Origin: Alphaproteobacteria bacterium UBA830
GTDB lineage: Bacteria > Pseudomonadota > Alphaproteobacteria > MPNO01 > UBA830
DNA length: 62,177 nt
Assembly: GCA_905181725.1 (NCBI GenBank)
Contig: CAJIYX010000104.1
Coordinates: 1 to 62,177 of the forward strand
Direction: 5' to 3'
In this document: piece by piece, positions 52,962 through 61,814 of the stretch
Numbering within the stretch: position 1 is the first letter of the stretch
Layout of the letters: each line of letters opens with the position of its first letter
Translations under genes and position numbers: made by a program
The notes under the pieces: generated by a model
What the model was told of the DNA's origin: nothing
Seen by the model: only the letters and a program-made list of their open reading frames with translations
The model's database searches: none

Positions 52962-55136
52962 ATGAGTTCAGATACAAAAACCAGGGACGTTGTGTCCACT
53001 GATCCCGACGTGAAGCCCGTCCCGACCGTCTTTCGCGAACGCGTCTTCGATATTGAATATGCGCGCGAACACAAGGCGTATTGGTTGCCGACGTCACTGA
53101 TCGTTGTATTTGGACTGTGGCATATTGCGACCAATCTCTATCTGAACGAGCCGGGAAGCTGGCAGAACTGTATTCATTTCGGTGGTTTTGCGCTGATTGC
53201 GGCGATTTCGTCGCCGACATTCCGTTTTGAAAAAGACCGCGCCTGGGCGATCGGACTGGATGTGCTGTATGGACTCCTTGTCTTCGCATCTGCCTGCTGG
53301 ATCGCCTATGCGGAAGACGGTCTGTACACCCGCACCCTCGCCACGACGGGACAGAGCTGGCAACTGACATTCTTTGACTGGGCGGCCGGTCTTATCGCGA
53401 TCTTCGCGGCAATCGATCTTACACGGCGCCTGACGGGCTGGATTATTCCGGTTCTGATTGTCGTGGCGATGTCCTACATCCTGTTTCTGGGCGAGGTGCT
53501 TCCGGGAGCCTTCCGCGCCGCCAGTCTGCCGCTGAGCGATGTGCTGTTCCGCTCAATGTATAATGACGAAGGCATGTTCGGGATCATCACCACCATCTCC
53601 TCTGCGAATATTGCCCTGTTCATGATCTTTGGCGCGTTCCTCGTCGTTTCCGGCGCCTCCGATTTCGTGATCGAGTTCGCCAAGATCGTCGCTGGCCGTT
53701 TCCGTGGCGGGTCGGCCTTTGTCGCCGTCCTGGCATCTGCGCTGACGGGCACCATATCGGGGTCTGCCGTCGCAAATACCGCCTCTACCGGGGTCATCAC
53801 GATCCCGCTGATGAAATCCAACGGTTTCCGGCCGATGTTCGCCGCCGGCGTCGAGGCATCCGCGTCGACCGGCGGGCAGATCATGCCGCCGATCATGGGC
53901 GCGGGGGCATTCGTGATGGTGTCCTACACGGGGATCGATTACGGAACTATCGTCCTTTCTTCTATCGTGCCCGCGATCCTGTATTTCATGTCGATAGCCT
54001 TTATCGTCCGGGTCGAGGCGATGAAACATGATATCGGCGTCGAAGCTGGAAATATTGTCGACTGGAAAAAACTGTGGGCTGGCGCGCTGAACTTCGTGCT
54101 GCCGCTCGGCGTGATGACCTACCTGCTGGTCTCTGGCCGCACACCCAGCTATGCGGCCTGTTTCGCGATTGCGACACTGATTGTCACAAGCTGGTTTACG
54201 CCGAACAAAATGACCGTGCCGAAAATCTGCAAAGCCATGGTCATAGGCATGAAGACAGCCACGATGACGGCAATTCTTCTCGTCGCCGTCGGCCTGATCA
54301 ACAACGCGGTGACGACCTCGGGTGTCGCCAACTCGTTTGCCCTCATGATCGCACAGTGGTCGCAGGGCTCCCTGCTGATTGCCTTACTGCTGATAGCACT
54401 TGCGTCGCTTGTACTGGGCATGGGGTTGCCGGTGACGGCCGCTTACATCGTTCTCGCAATTCTGTCGGCGCCCGCCCTGTCGGGCATGCTGGCCGATGGG
54501 CTTATCGTTGACCAGCTCGTGGCGGGGATAGCGGATCCGGCAAAAGCGGCTATGTTTGCGCTGGTGGATTCTCCACTTGTAGCAAAAGTGGCCACGGGGA
54601 TGTCGCCGGCGGAAGCACAACAGCTCATCAGCGCAATGCCGTTCGAACTGGCGGTCGTAATCCGGCCGGTACTCGTCGATGCGGCGTCAATGACGACGTT
54701 TCTGTTGACCGCGCACCTGATCATCTTCTGGCTCAGCCAGGATTCGAACGTCACGCCGCCGGTGTGTCTGGCCGCGTTTACAGCGGCGGGGATTGCGGGC
54801 TCGCCGCCAATGGCGACGGGCGTGGAATCCTGGAAAATCGCGAAGGGGCTTTATATCGTCCCCCTTATCTTCGCCTACACACCGATGATCGGCGGCGATT
54901 TATACACCGTGGTTCACATCGGCTTTTTTGCCTTGTTCGGTATGTATGCCTTTACGACCCTCTTGCAGCGATACTCCGAAGGACCGATGCCGATCTGGCT
55001 TTACCCGGTGATGATCGGCGGGGCTGCGCTGTCCTTCTGGCCGATGGAGCTTGCGGCGAACATCGCTGGAGCCGTCATCGTCTCGTCGATGGTTTTCTTC
55101 ACATCGCGCGCGGCCAAGCGCAAGGCGCAGGCTTAA
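52962..55136 (+). CDS. TRAP transporter fused permease (4TM/12TM)
   Basis: About 724 residues, starting at ATG 52962; a GTG three codons earlier is an alternative. A roughly 60-residue hydrophilic N-terminus precedes the small-permease helices. The large-permease part shows ALTGTISGSAVANTASTG, ASTGGQIMPPIMGAGAFV and LGMGLPVTAAYIVLAIL, as in the other fused permease. It should act with the TAXI receptor just upstream to import carboxylates. Its last 4 bases overlap the end of the convergent alpha/beta-hydrolase gene. Confidence 0.93.
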   Translation: MSSDTKTRDVVSTDPDVKPVPTVFRERVFDIEYAREHKAYWLPTSLIVVFGLWHIATNLYLNEPGSWQNCIHFGGFALIAAISSPTFRFEKDRAWAIGLDVLYGLLVFASACWIAYAEDGLYTRTLATTGQSWQLTFFDWAAGLIAIFAAIDLTRRLTGWIIPVLIVVAMSYILFLGEVLPGAFRAASLPLSDVLFRSMYNDEGMFGIITTISSANIALFMIFGAFLVVSGASDFVIEFAKIVAGRFRGGSAFVAVLASALTGTISGSAVANTASTGVITIPLMKSNGFRPMFAAGVEASASTGGQIMPPIMGAGAFVMVSYTGIDYGTIVLSSIVPAILYFMSIAFIVRVEAMKHDIGVEAGNIVDWKKLWAGALNFVLPLGVMTYLLVSGRTPSYAACFAIATLIVTSWFTPNKMTVPKICKAMVIGMKTATMTAILLVAVGLINNAVTTSGVANSFALMIAQWSQGSLLIALLLIALASLVLGMGLPVTAAYIVLAILSAPALSGMLADGLIVDQLVAGIADPAKAAMFALVDSPLVAKVATGMSPAEAQQLISAMPFELAVVIRPVLVDAASMTTFLLTAHLIIFWLSQDSNVTPPVCLAAFTAAGIAGSPPMATGVESWKIAKGLYIVPLIFAYTPMIGGDLYTVVHIGFFALFGMYAFTTLLQRYSEGPMPIWLYPVMIGGAALSFWPMELAANIAGAVIVSSMVFFTSRAAKRKAQA

Positions 55137-55969
55137 CCGGCGAGAAACGCGGTAATGAGTTCCGCGATCTGTTCGGGCGCTTCGGCAACCAGGGTGTTGC
55201 CGCATGCCGCTATCAGCTCGAGCCGGGCATCCGGAAAACCGTCGCGATAGGCTTCGGCATGGACGCGGGGCACCAGGCTGTCGCTTTCACCCGATAGGAT
55301 CAGCGCAGGATTGGTATACCGGTCGAGCCGTGATCGTAGCCTCGGATTGTACAGATAAGGCGGTTTGAAACCGATCAGGCTGACAAACCGGAACACCTTG
55401 TATTTGAGCATTTCGCGCTCGATGTCGTCCTTGGCGTCGGGGATCATACCAAGACCCGTTTCCGTTCTCGGGCCCGCGAACAGCAGGTCGCGAAGGCCGT
55501 CATATCGCACACCGTCATCCGCCTGCGCATACCAGAAGAGATCGCCGATCGGATGACCCGGCACCATAAGTCCGGTGGCGCCGATCAAAGCCAGTTTCTC
55601 GACCCGCTCGGGATAGCGGACGGCAATTTCCGCAGCGATCCAGCCGCCGATACCGCCGCCGACGATAGCGCAGCGGTCGAGCTCGAGCGCGTCGAGCACG
55701 CGGAGATAATGAAAAACAACGTCGTCCATGGTCTCCAGCGTTTCGTCGTCTGTTGTCTCGGCGCATCCGGGATGGGCCGGTGCGATCAGGCGACACGATC
55801 GGGCCAGTGCCTGATGGAATGCCATGGGTTCGGCTTCGATGCCGTGAATGTCCGGAATGCCGTGCAGATAGAGTACCGGATCGCCGGTACCGATTTCGGT
55901 CAGCCAAATATTCTTGCCTGCAACGTCGATCAATTTGCCCGACGTCAGCCCCGATATCAGCCCGGCCAT
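55133..55969 (-). CDS. Alpha/beta-hydrolase fold protein lacking catalytic Ser and His
   Basis: A 278-residue alpha/beta hydrolase by fold: VLYLHGIPDIHG, the strand-turn-helix AIVGGGIGGWIAAEIA and LILSGESDSLVP are in place. At the nucleophile position the motif is G-G-G106-I-G in place of G-x-S-x-G, and the expected catalytic His near the C-terminus is Asn258 (CGNTLVAEAP); Asp230 remains. It therefore probably does not hydrolyse esters in the usual way, unless the residues have moved. Its start is 1 base within the stop of the LLM oxidoreductase (TGATG), so the two are co-translated. Confidence 0.85.
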   Translation of the reverse strand: MAGLISGLTSGKLIDVAGKNIWLTEIGTGDPVLYLHGIPDIHGIEAEPMAFHQALARSCRLIAPAHPGCAETTDDETLETMDDVVFHYLRVLDALELDRCAIVGGGIGGWIAAEIAVRYPERVEKLALIGATGLMVPGHPIGDLFWYAQADDGVRYDGLRDLLFAGPRTETGLGMIPDAKDDIEREMLKYKVFRFVSLIGFKPPYLYNPRLRSRLDRYTNPALILSGESDSLVPRVHAEAYRDGFPDARLELIAACGNTLVAEAPEQIAELITAFLAG

Positions 55970-57201
55970 CAGACAGTCTCCTTGTCGGCCATTTCGGGAA
56001 AATCGCGGGCAAAGATCTCCGCCGATTCAGACCGGAGCGCCGGTGCGACCTGTTCAGTAAATAGCCGCATGCTCTTGCGTGTCAGCTCGTCGCTCATGTT
56101 ACCGAAATGGAATTGTATCAGCAGATTACCGGCCTGCGCCTTCTCGACAAGTGCCAGAAGCTTGTTACGAACGGTCTCCGGGCTGCCGACGATGATCGAT
56201 GCGCGCTCGTCCAGTTCTTCCCAGTCTTCCGTGTCGCCCAGCTGCTTGGCGCCGAATTGCCATTGTTCCAGGAAACCCCGCCAGCTCTCGGGGCTGGCCG
56301 ACGGAATGCCGGGGCCCCAGGTGAGCGTACGGCCCTTGGTCCGAAGGTGGCCTTTCAGACAGTTCCGCAGGAAGTACCAGACACCTTCCTGGCTTTCGAT
56401 CTTCGCCTGTTCGTCGGTCTCCGACACATAGACCGATAGCAGGATGCCGAAATCAAACGGGGTATAGGTGCGGTCGTACTTGGCCATGGTCTTTGCGTAG
56501 GCCTGCGCCGCCTGCCGGGTCTGGTCGCCATGACTGCGCGATGACAGGAAATACGCGTAACCGCGCTCGGCCGCGTTTTCCATCGTTTCGCGCGACCGGG
56601 CTCCCGGCACCCAGATCGGCGGGTGGGGCGTCTGTTCCGGACGGGGCCAGGCGTTGACGTATCTGAGCGGGTATTCCGGGCCTTCATGCTCGAACGGGCC
56701 GTCCTCGGTCCAGGTGCGGGCGATCAAATCGATCGCCTCCCAGAACTGACGCCTGGCCCGGGGTGAGGACACATCATAGTTGAACGCTTCAGGCCCGCCG
56801 CCGACCGCGAAGCCGGCAATCAGCCGCCCGCCGGACATGCAATCGAGCATCGCGTATTCCTCGGCGATGCGGAGCGGGTTCAGATGCAGGGGCAGGATAT
56901 TACCGAGAACGACGATCTTGCCGTTCTTTGTGCGTTGGGTAAGCGCGGCCGCGATCATGTTGGGCGAGGGCATCAGGCCGTAGATATTCTGATGGTGTTC
57001 GTTCAGCACCATGCCGTCGAAGCCAAGCTCGTCCGCATAGACAAGCTGGTCGATATATTCCTGGTACAGACCCTTCGCCTGTTCGCGATCCCACAGGGCG
57101 TTCGGCACCGTCACCCAGCCACTGTCGTACTTTTCGTCGAAGTCTTCCGGCAGGTAGGGGTAGGCCATGAAGTGCCAGCAGAACAGTTTGACCGGATGCA
57201 T
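55969..57201 (-). CDS. LLM class flavin-dependent oxidoreductase (luciferase-like monooxygenase)
   Basis: A 410-residue bacterial luciferase-like protein; I start at ATG 57201. It shows the TIM-barrel start FCWHFMAYPYLPEDF, FDGMVLNEHHQNIYG, the flavin-site stretch LGNILPLHLNPLRIAEEYAM and GGRLIAGFAVGGG, and PPIWVPGARSRETMENAAE near the middle. These enzymes use reduced FMN or F420 and oxygen to monooxygenate or desulfonate. The partner alpha/beta-hydrolase overlaps its stop codon. Length is within the family range (300-450). Confidence 0.9.
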   Translation of the reverse strand: MHPVKLFCWHFMAYPYLPEDFDEKYDSGWVTVPNALWDREQAKGLYQEYIDQLVYADELGFDGMVLNEHHQNIYGLMPSPNMIAAALTQRTKNGKIVVLGNILPLHLNPLRIAEEYAMLDCMSGGRLIAGFAVGGGPEAFNYDVSSPRARRQFWEAIDLIARTWTEDGPFEHEGPEYPLRYVNAWPRPEQTPHPPIWVPGARSRETMENAAERGYAYFLSSRSHGDQTRQAAQAYAKTMAKYDRTYTPFDFGILLSVYVSETDEQAKIESQEGVWYFLRNCLKGHLRTKGRTLTWGPGIPSASPESWRGFLEQWQFGAKQLGDTEDWEELDERASIIVGSPETVRNKLLALVEKAQAGNLLIQFHFGNMSDELTRKSMRLFTEQVAPALRSESAEIFARDFPEMADKETV

Positions 57202-57215
57202 TTGCGCGCCCCTAT

Positions 57216-57231
57216 TTTGTTTCCTAACAAA
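57216..57231. promoter_or_regulatory. Inverted repeat in the divergent LLM/VOC promoter region
   Basis: TTTGTT and AACAAA flank a 4-base spacer in the roughly 65-base gap between the divergent LLM and VOC genes. It could be an operator for both; no regulator is nearby, so this is weak evidence. Confidence 0.3.
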
Positions 57232-57266
57232 GATTATAGAATGAATGCGGCAACCGGAGGAAATCC

Positions 57267-57728
57267 ATGATTGAGACAAAGGGCGTCGTCCATTTCACCA
57301 TCCCGGTGAGCGACCATGAGAAGAGCGAGGTATTTTACCGCGAGGTGCTCGGGCTGGAGACGGTTCAGGTCGTACCGCCGATCGGTATGGTCTTTATGCG
57401 CTCGGGCGATGATTTCGTCATTCTGACCAGAAGCAAGACGCCGGTAGACCCGAACCCCGGAAATGAATTCTTCGTTCATCACGCGTTCCGGGTCGATGTC
57501 GACAAGTACGAGGCATCAAAACAGCACCTTGTCGATCACGGGGTGGAGATCATCTTCGAGGAAGAACGCCACGAAGGCATGTTCCACGGAAAGCAATGCT
57601 ATTTCCACGATCCGGACCGGAACGTGCTGGAAATCATCGGTCTTGAGAAGATTGGTGACGGGTTTGCGCCGGAGAAGCTCGATGACGATTTCTCGCCATT
57701 TTTAAGCGGTCCGGAGAAGGCCTGCTAA
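57267..57728 (+). CDS. VOC family protein (glyoxalase-fold)
   Basis: A 153-residue protein with two half-domains: GVVHFTIPVSDHEKSEVFY and FYREVLGLETV in the first, FVHHAFRVDVDKYEAS and HDPDRNVLEIIGLEK in the second. Metal-type ligands His in VVHFTI and VHHAF and the Glu of VLEIIG are present. CCGGAGG precedes the ATG closely. It is divergent from the LLM oxidoreductase and may work in the same pathway. It could be an isomerase, lyase or dioxygenase. Confidence 0.85.
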   Translation: MIETKGVVHFTIPVSDHEKSEVFYREVLGLETVQVVPPIGMVFMRSGDDFVILTRSKTPVDPNPGNEFFVHHAFRVDVDKYEASKQHLVDHGVEIIFEEERHEGMFHGKQCYFHDPDRNVLEIIGLEKIGDGFAPEKLDDDFSPFLSGPEKAC

Positions 57729-57739
57729 AATCGTCGACC

Positions 57740-58456
57740 TTAGAGAAATGCTTCTTTCAGCAGGTGGCCGATACCCCAGGCAATCGCCGCGGCAGCAAGG
57801 CCGATGCCGAGCGTTTCCGTTCCTGATCGCCACCACGATTGCGTCGACCACTGGCTTTTGATCGAGCCGATCCCGAAGAAAACCAGCGCTGTCAGGCCGA
57901 TGGCGGTCTCGAACGGGTTCGGGAATGAGAAGAAGAACGGGACCAGCGGTGCCAGACCGCAGAGAATAAACGCGGCAAACGTGCACATGCCGGATTTGAT
58001 CGGGTCACGGTATGTGGTGGGCATCCCGTATTCTTCGACCATCATGGTATCGACCCAGCGCGTCTTGTCCGCTGTGATCACCTCGACCACGCGCTCGAGA
58101 TCTTCGCCTTCAAACCCCTTGCCGCGATAAATTTCGCGGATTTCCATGCGTTCGCCTTCGGGAATTTTGTCGACCTGTTCCTCTTCATAGGCCCGATGAC
58201 GCCTGTAATCGTCCAGTTCCGCCTTGGTACCGCTGTAATTACTGGCCGCCATGGAGAACCCGTCAGCGATGATGTTGGCTGCACCGAGGATCAGGATGAC
58301 ACGCGTCGACATTTCGGCCCCGACGACACCTGCGACGATGGCAAAGGTCGTAATAGCACCGTCGATGCCGCCATAGACCCAGTCGCTGAGGTAGGAGGTT
58401 TTGGGGCCTTCTTCGATGCGGTCGCGAATGGCATAGGGATGATGCGAATGTTCCAT
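57740..58456 (-). CDS. VIT1/CCC1 family iron/manganese transporter
   Basis: A 238-residue membrane protein. It opens YLSDWVYGGIDGAITTFAIV, the hallmark of the VIT1/CCC1 family, followed by ANIIADGFSMAASNY and a charged cytoplasmic metal-binding stretch (about residues 85-145, rich in Glu and Asp). Three further transmembrane segments follow, ending ...LLKEAFL. It would move Fe(II) or Mn(II) out of the cytoplasm. The acyl-CoA ligase upstream on the same strand ends only 9 bases earlier. Its link to the catabolic genes is not obvious. Confidence 0.9.
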   Translation of the reverse strand: MEHSHHPYAIRDRIEEGPKTSYLSDWVYGGIDGAITTFAIVAGVVGAEMSTRVILILGAANIIADGFSMAASNYSGTKAELDDYRRHRAYEEEQVDKIPEGERMEIREIYRGKGFEGEDLERVVEVITADKTRWVDTMMVEEYGMPTTYRDPIKSGMCTFAAFILCGLAPLVPFFFSFPNPFETAIGLTALVFFGIGSIKSQWSTQSWWRSGTETLGIGLAAAAIAWGIGHLLKEAFL

Positions 58457-58465
58457 GGCCGGAGT

Positions 58466-59977
58466 CTATTCCCGCAGCGCCTTTTTGTCGATCTTGCCGA
58501 CCGTGGTTTTGGGGATGTCGTCACCGATGAAGATGCTTTTGGGCACTTTGTATTTCGCGAGGTTTTCGGTGCAGTAAGCTAGTAGATCGTCGGTCGAGCA
58601 TGTCACGCCGGGTTTCAGCGTCACCCAGGCCTGGATAATTTCGCCGTAGTAATCGTCAGGGATACCGACCGCTGCGGCTTCAGACACTGCCGGGTGTGTA
58701 TACAGCACTTCGTCAATTTCGCGCGGGAACACGTTATAGCCGCCGACGATGGCCATATCTTTCTTGCGGTCGCGGATGAACAGATACCCGTCATCGTCAA
58801 ATTCGCCGATATCGCCGGTATAGAGCCAGCCGCCCCTGAGCGTGGTTGCGGTCTCGTCCGGCAGATTACGATATCCTGACATAACCTGTGGCCCGCAGGC
58901 CCGGATTTCGCCGGTCTGCCCCGGTGGCAGGATCGTGGCGCCGGTTTCGAGATCGACAACCTGAACCTCGGTTTGCGCGAGAGGGATGCCGACGGATCCT
59001 GACTTCTTCGTGCCGACAGCGGGGTTATAGGTAAGCACCGGGCCTGCCTCGGTCTGCCCGTAGCCTTCGAGGATGAAACAGCCGGTCGCGTCTTCCCAGC
59101 GTTTGAGGGTCTCTTCCGGCAGGGGCGCGGAGCCGGAATAACACCACCTGAGGGTGCTGACATCGGTTGTCGCGAACCCGTCGAAATTGAGCAGCCCGTT
59201 AAAGATCGTCGGACCCGCCGGGAGGATCGAAATGCGTTCCGATTCAATGGTTTTGCATAGCTCCGCCGGGTGATAGCGCGTCATGATCACCAATCGTCCC
59301 CGGCAGTAGCACGCCAGATGCAGGCACATCGACACGGCGAAGACGTGGAAAAGCGGCATAACGCAGACGATGCTTTCCTTGTCCGCTTCGGTCGGCAGGA
59401 TCGCCTCGCGCTGGGTGATGTTCACCGACATCTGACGATGGGTGATGTTCACGCCCTTGGGATAACCGGTCGTACCACCGGTGTATTGCAGCGTGGCCAA
59501 CGCGTCTGCGGCAGGGAAGGGACGTGGTAATGTGTTTTCGCCAGGGGCGATGAAATTGTTGCCGCCGCCTGCTATGCGGGTGCCCGAGTCCTGCAAGGGA
59601 GATATCAGCTCGGCGACGTCCACATCGTGAAACGTCGCGACGGGTGCCGCATCCCTCAGGATGTATTGCACTTCCCGGGCGGTGTAGAGCGGATTGATCG
59701 GCACGGCCTGCGCGCCTGCCGCATGAATTGCGAACATGGCAATCGCCATATCGATCGAGTTGCCCATCACAAGTGCGATGCGCTCGCCAGCGGCGCCAAG
59801 ATCGACCAGTCGATGGGCGAGCGTGGCGATGCTGCTTGCATAGTCCCGATAGGACAGCTCTGTGGCCCCAGCCATTAGCGCAATAGCGTCAGGGCTGTGC
59901 TCTGACGCGTCCTGCAGCATATGCACGACAGTGTCGTGAACTGTCGGCAGGGCGTTCCGGTCTGTTACGTCTGTCAC
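58466..59977 (-). CDS. AMP-forming long-chain-type acyl-CoA ligase
   Basis: A 503-residue adenylate-forming enzyme. The P-loop is LQYTGGTTGYPKG, the A5 motif EGYGQTEAGPV, with GWLYTGDIGEFDDDGYLFI and the C-terminal lysine in KTTVGKIDKKALRE. It joins a carboxylic acid to CoA with ATP, through an acyl-AMP. The gene order with an alcohol dehydrogenase, SDR and thiolase on the same strand suggests that it feeds a beta-oxidation-like degradation of a carboxylic acid. Substrate chain length is not predictable. Confidence 0.92.
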   Translation of the reverse strand: MTDVTDRNALPTVHDTVVHMLQDASEHSPDAIALMAGATELSYRDYASSIATLAHRLVDLGAAGERIALVMGNSIDMAIAMFAIHAAGAQAVPINPLYTAREVQYILRDAAPVATFHDVDVAELISPLQDSGTRIAGGGNNFIAPGENTLPRPFPAADALATLQYTGGTTGYPKGVNITHRQMSVNITQREAILPTEADKESIVCVMPLFHVFAVSMCLHLACYCRGRLVIMTRYHPAELCKTIESERISILPAGPTIFNGLLNFDGFATTDVSTLRWCYSGSAPLPEETLKRWEDATGCFILEGYGQTEAGPVLTYNPAVGTKKSGSVGIPLAQTEVQVVDLETGATILPPGQTGEIRACGPQVMSGYRNLPDETATTLRGGWLYTGDIGEFDDDGYLFIRDRKKDMAIVGGYNVFPREIDEVLYTHPAVSEAAAVGIPDDYYGEIIQAWVTLKPGVTCSTDDLLAYCTENLAKYKVPKSIFIGDDIPKTTVGKIDKKALRE

Positions 59978-59982
59978 GTTTG

Positions 59983-61017
59983 TCAGCTGTCCGACATCAC
60001 AATGGCGGCGCGTCCGGTGACCAGCCCCTGCTCGACGCGTTCGTGAAGCGCTTCAGCGCCCGCCATGTCGACGGTTTCCGTGACCAGCGGCCAGACATCA
60101 CCGCGCCCGCAGAGCTCGAGTGACTCGATTACCTCCTGGCGGGTTGCGTAACGGCTGCCCATCAGGACAAGCTCTTTTTCAAGCATTGCGTGGGCATTGG
60201 CGCTGAAATTCTCTCCCGACCCGCCCAGCGTGACCATGCGTCCACCGCGACCAAGGGCCTGTACTGCCGTTTCAAGCGTTTCAGTCGACGAAACGAAATC
60301 GATCGCGACGTCGATACCGCCGCCTGACAGGTCTTTCAGTGCCTCGACCGCGTCCCCATCCCGTGGGTTTATGCAGATATCGGCGCCGGCGGCACGGCAG
60401 GCGTCGAACTTGTCGGCGGCAATATCCACGGCGATCACGTGCGCATGGGCCCATTTGGCCAGCATCAGCATATGAATACCCAGCCCACCGCCTGCGCCAA
60501 ACACGGCAACGGTTTCACCCGCCTTGATCCCGGCGTGACGGATGACCTTCACCGGTGTCGCGATGGCATCCGTGATAACGCCGATTTCGGCTGGATGGGC
60601 CTTCCAATCCAGCGTTTCGGGCAATTTGAGGAAGTTTTTGGCCGGCAGTTTCATCAGTTCGGCGTATCCGCCATCGCAGGCGCGGCCGATATACCCGCCA
60701 AAATTCTCGCACATGGTCTCCCGGTCGATCCGACACCACTTGCACTGCCCGCAGGTCAGGTAAAAATATGCCGTGACCGGGTCACCGATTTTCACGTTTG
60801 TCACACCGGCGCCGACCGCCTCGATAATGCCCGTAATCTCATGGCCGATGATCCGCGGGTAGTCGACCTTTGCGCGGCCGGCTTTGACATGCTGGATTGT
60901 CAGGCCGGCACCGCAGGCTAGGATTTTCGCCACCGCTTCTCCGGGGCCGGGAGCGGGGTCAGCTAAGGTTTCCAGGGAAAAAGGCTCGTCGGCGCCGTTC
61001 AGGACAAGTGCTTTCAT
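59983..61017 (-). CDS. Zinc-dependent alcohol dehydrogenase (MDR family)
   Basis: I start at ATG 61017, whose last base overlaps the SDR stop (TGATG), giving 344 residues. Catalytic zinc ligands are Cys35 and His59 with Glu60 (GHE), and the structural zinc has Cys89, Cys92, Cys95 and Cys103. The Rossmann motif is VFGAGGGLGIHM. It is a medium-chain dehydrogenase for alcohols or aldehydes using NAD(P). A longer frame (to 61230) lies inside the SDR gene and is unlikely. It sits 6 bases ahead of the acyl-CoA ligase. Confidence 0.92.
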   Translation of the reverse strand: MKALVLNGADEPFSLETLADPAPGPGEAVAKILACGAGLTIQHVKAGRAKVDYPRIIGHEITGIIEAVGAGVTNVKIGDPVTAYFYLTCGQCKWCRIDRETMCENFGGYIGRACDGGYAELMKLPAKNFLKLPETLDWKAHPAEIGVITDAIATPVKVIRHAGIKAGETVAVFGAGGGLGIHMLMLAKWAHAHVIAVDIAADKFDACRAAGADICINPRDGDAVEALKDLSGGGIDVAIDFVSSTETLETAVQALGRGGRMVTLGGSGENFSANAHAMLEKELVLMGSRYATRQEVIESLELCGRGDVWPLVTETVDMAGAEALHERVEQGLVTGRAAIVMSDS

Positions 61018-61814
61018 CAGGAATAAGCCATCCCACCATCGACCAGCAGAGACTGGCCCGTCATAAATCCGCTCGCCGGCGATGCCAGGAACAGAGCCAT
61101 GCCGACCAGATCGTCGGCCTGCTCGATACGCTTTAATTTCTGCATGCCGAGGACTGCGCCAAAACTTGCTTCCGTGCGACCGACATATTCGACCTCGGAC
61201 TCCGTCATGCCGGGCAGAATAGCGTTGCACGTGATGCCGCGTTCGCCGAGTTCAGTTGCCAGGCAGCGTGTCATGCCCATCACGGCCGCTTTCGACGTGA
61301 CGTAATGCATCAGGAGCGGCAGTCCGACCGGCACGGTCGAGGACGAGATGTTGATAATGCGGCCATATCCTCCTGCCTCCATATGCGGGACCACCAGTTT
61401 CGAGCAGATCCACGACCCGATGACATTGACGTCGAGAACCTTGGTCCAGTCTTCCCGGCTGATATCTTCGAAACGGGATCGGTTGATTGTCGAAAAAATG
61501 GCGGCATTGTTGAGCAGAACGTCGATCCGGCCGAATTCTTCCATAGCGCGGGCAATTGTCTCCGCGACGGACTCTTCGTCAGTGACATCGGTCTGGACGG
61601 CGAACGCTCGACCGCCGTCAGCCTTGATTTCGGCAGCAACGCTAGATCCGGCCTGTCCGTTGATCTCGGCGATGACCGGGATTGCGCCATTGGCTGCGAA
61701 ATGCTTCGCATAGGCGCGCCCGATTCCGGTGCCGCCACCCGTGACGATAACCACACGGCCTTGAACGCTGTTGGATGTGTCTGTGCTGTTGGAAGTGTCA
61801 GGGATGGCGCTCAT
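61017..61814 (-). CDS. SDR family NAD(P)-dependent oxidoreductase
   Basis: A 265-residue classical SDR. The cofactor loop GGGTGIG is at residues 26-32, NNAA at 102-105, the catalytic serine is S157, and YVTSK gives Tyr171 and Lys175. The N-terminal tail contains an imperfect repeat (NSTDTSNS) caused by an 18-base duplication at 61768-61803. It ends at the alcohol dehydrogenase start (TGATG) and starts 4 bases inside the thiolase stop, so the three are co-translated. It may act as a 3-hydroxyacyl-CoA or alcohol dehydrogenase. Confidence 0.9.
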   Translation of the reverse strand: MSAIPDTSNSTDTSNSVQGRVVIVTGGGTGIGRAYAKHFAANGAIPVIAEINGQAGSSVAAEIKADGGRAFAVQTDVTDEESVAETIARAMEEFGRIDVLLNNAAIFSTINRSRFEDISREDWTKVLDVNVIGSWICSKLVVPHMEAGGYGRIINISSSTVPVGLPLLMHYVTSKAAVMGMTRCLATELGERGITCNAILPGMTESEVEYVGRTEASFGAVLGMQKLKRIEQADDLVGMALFLASPASGFMTGQSLLVDGGMAYS

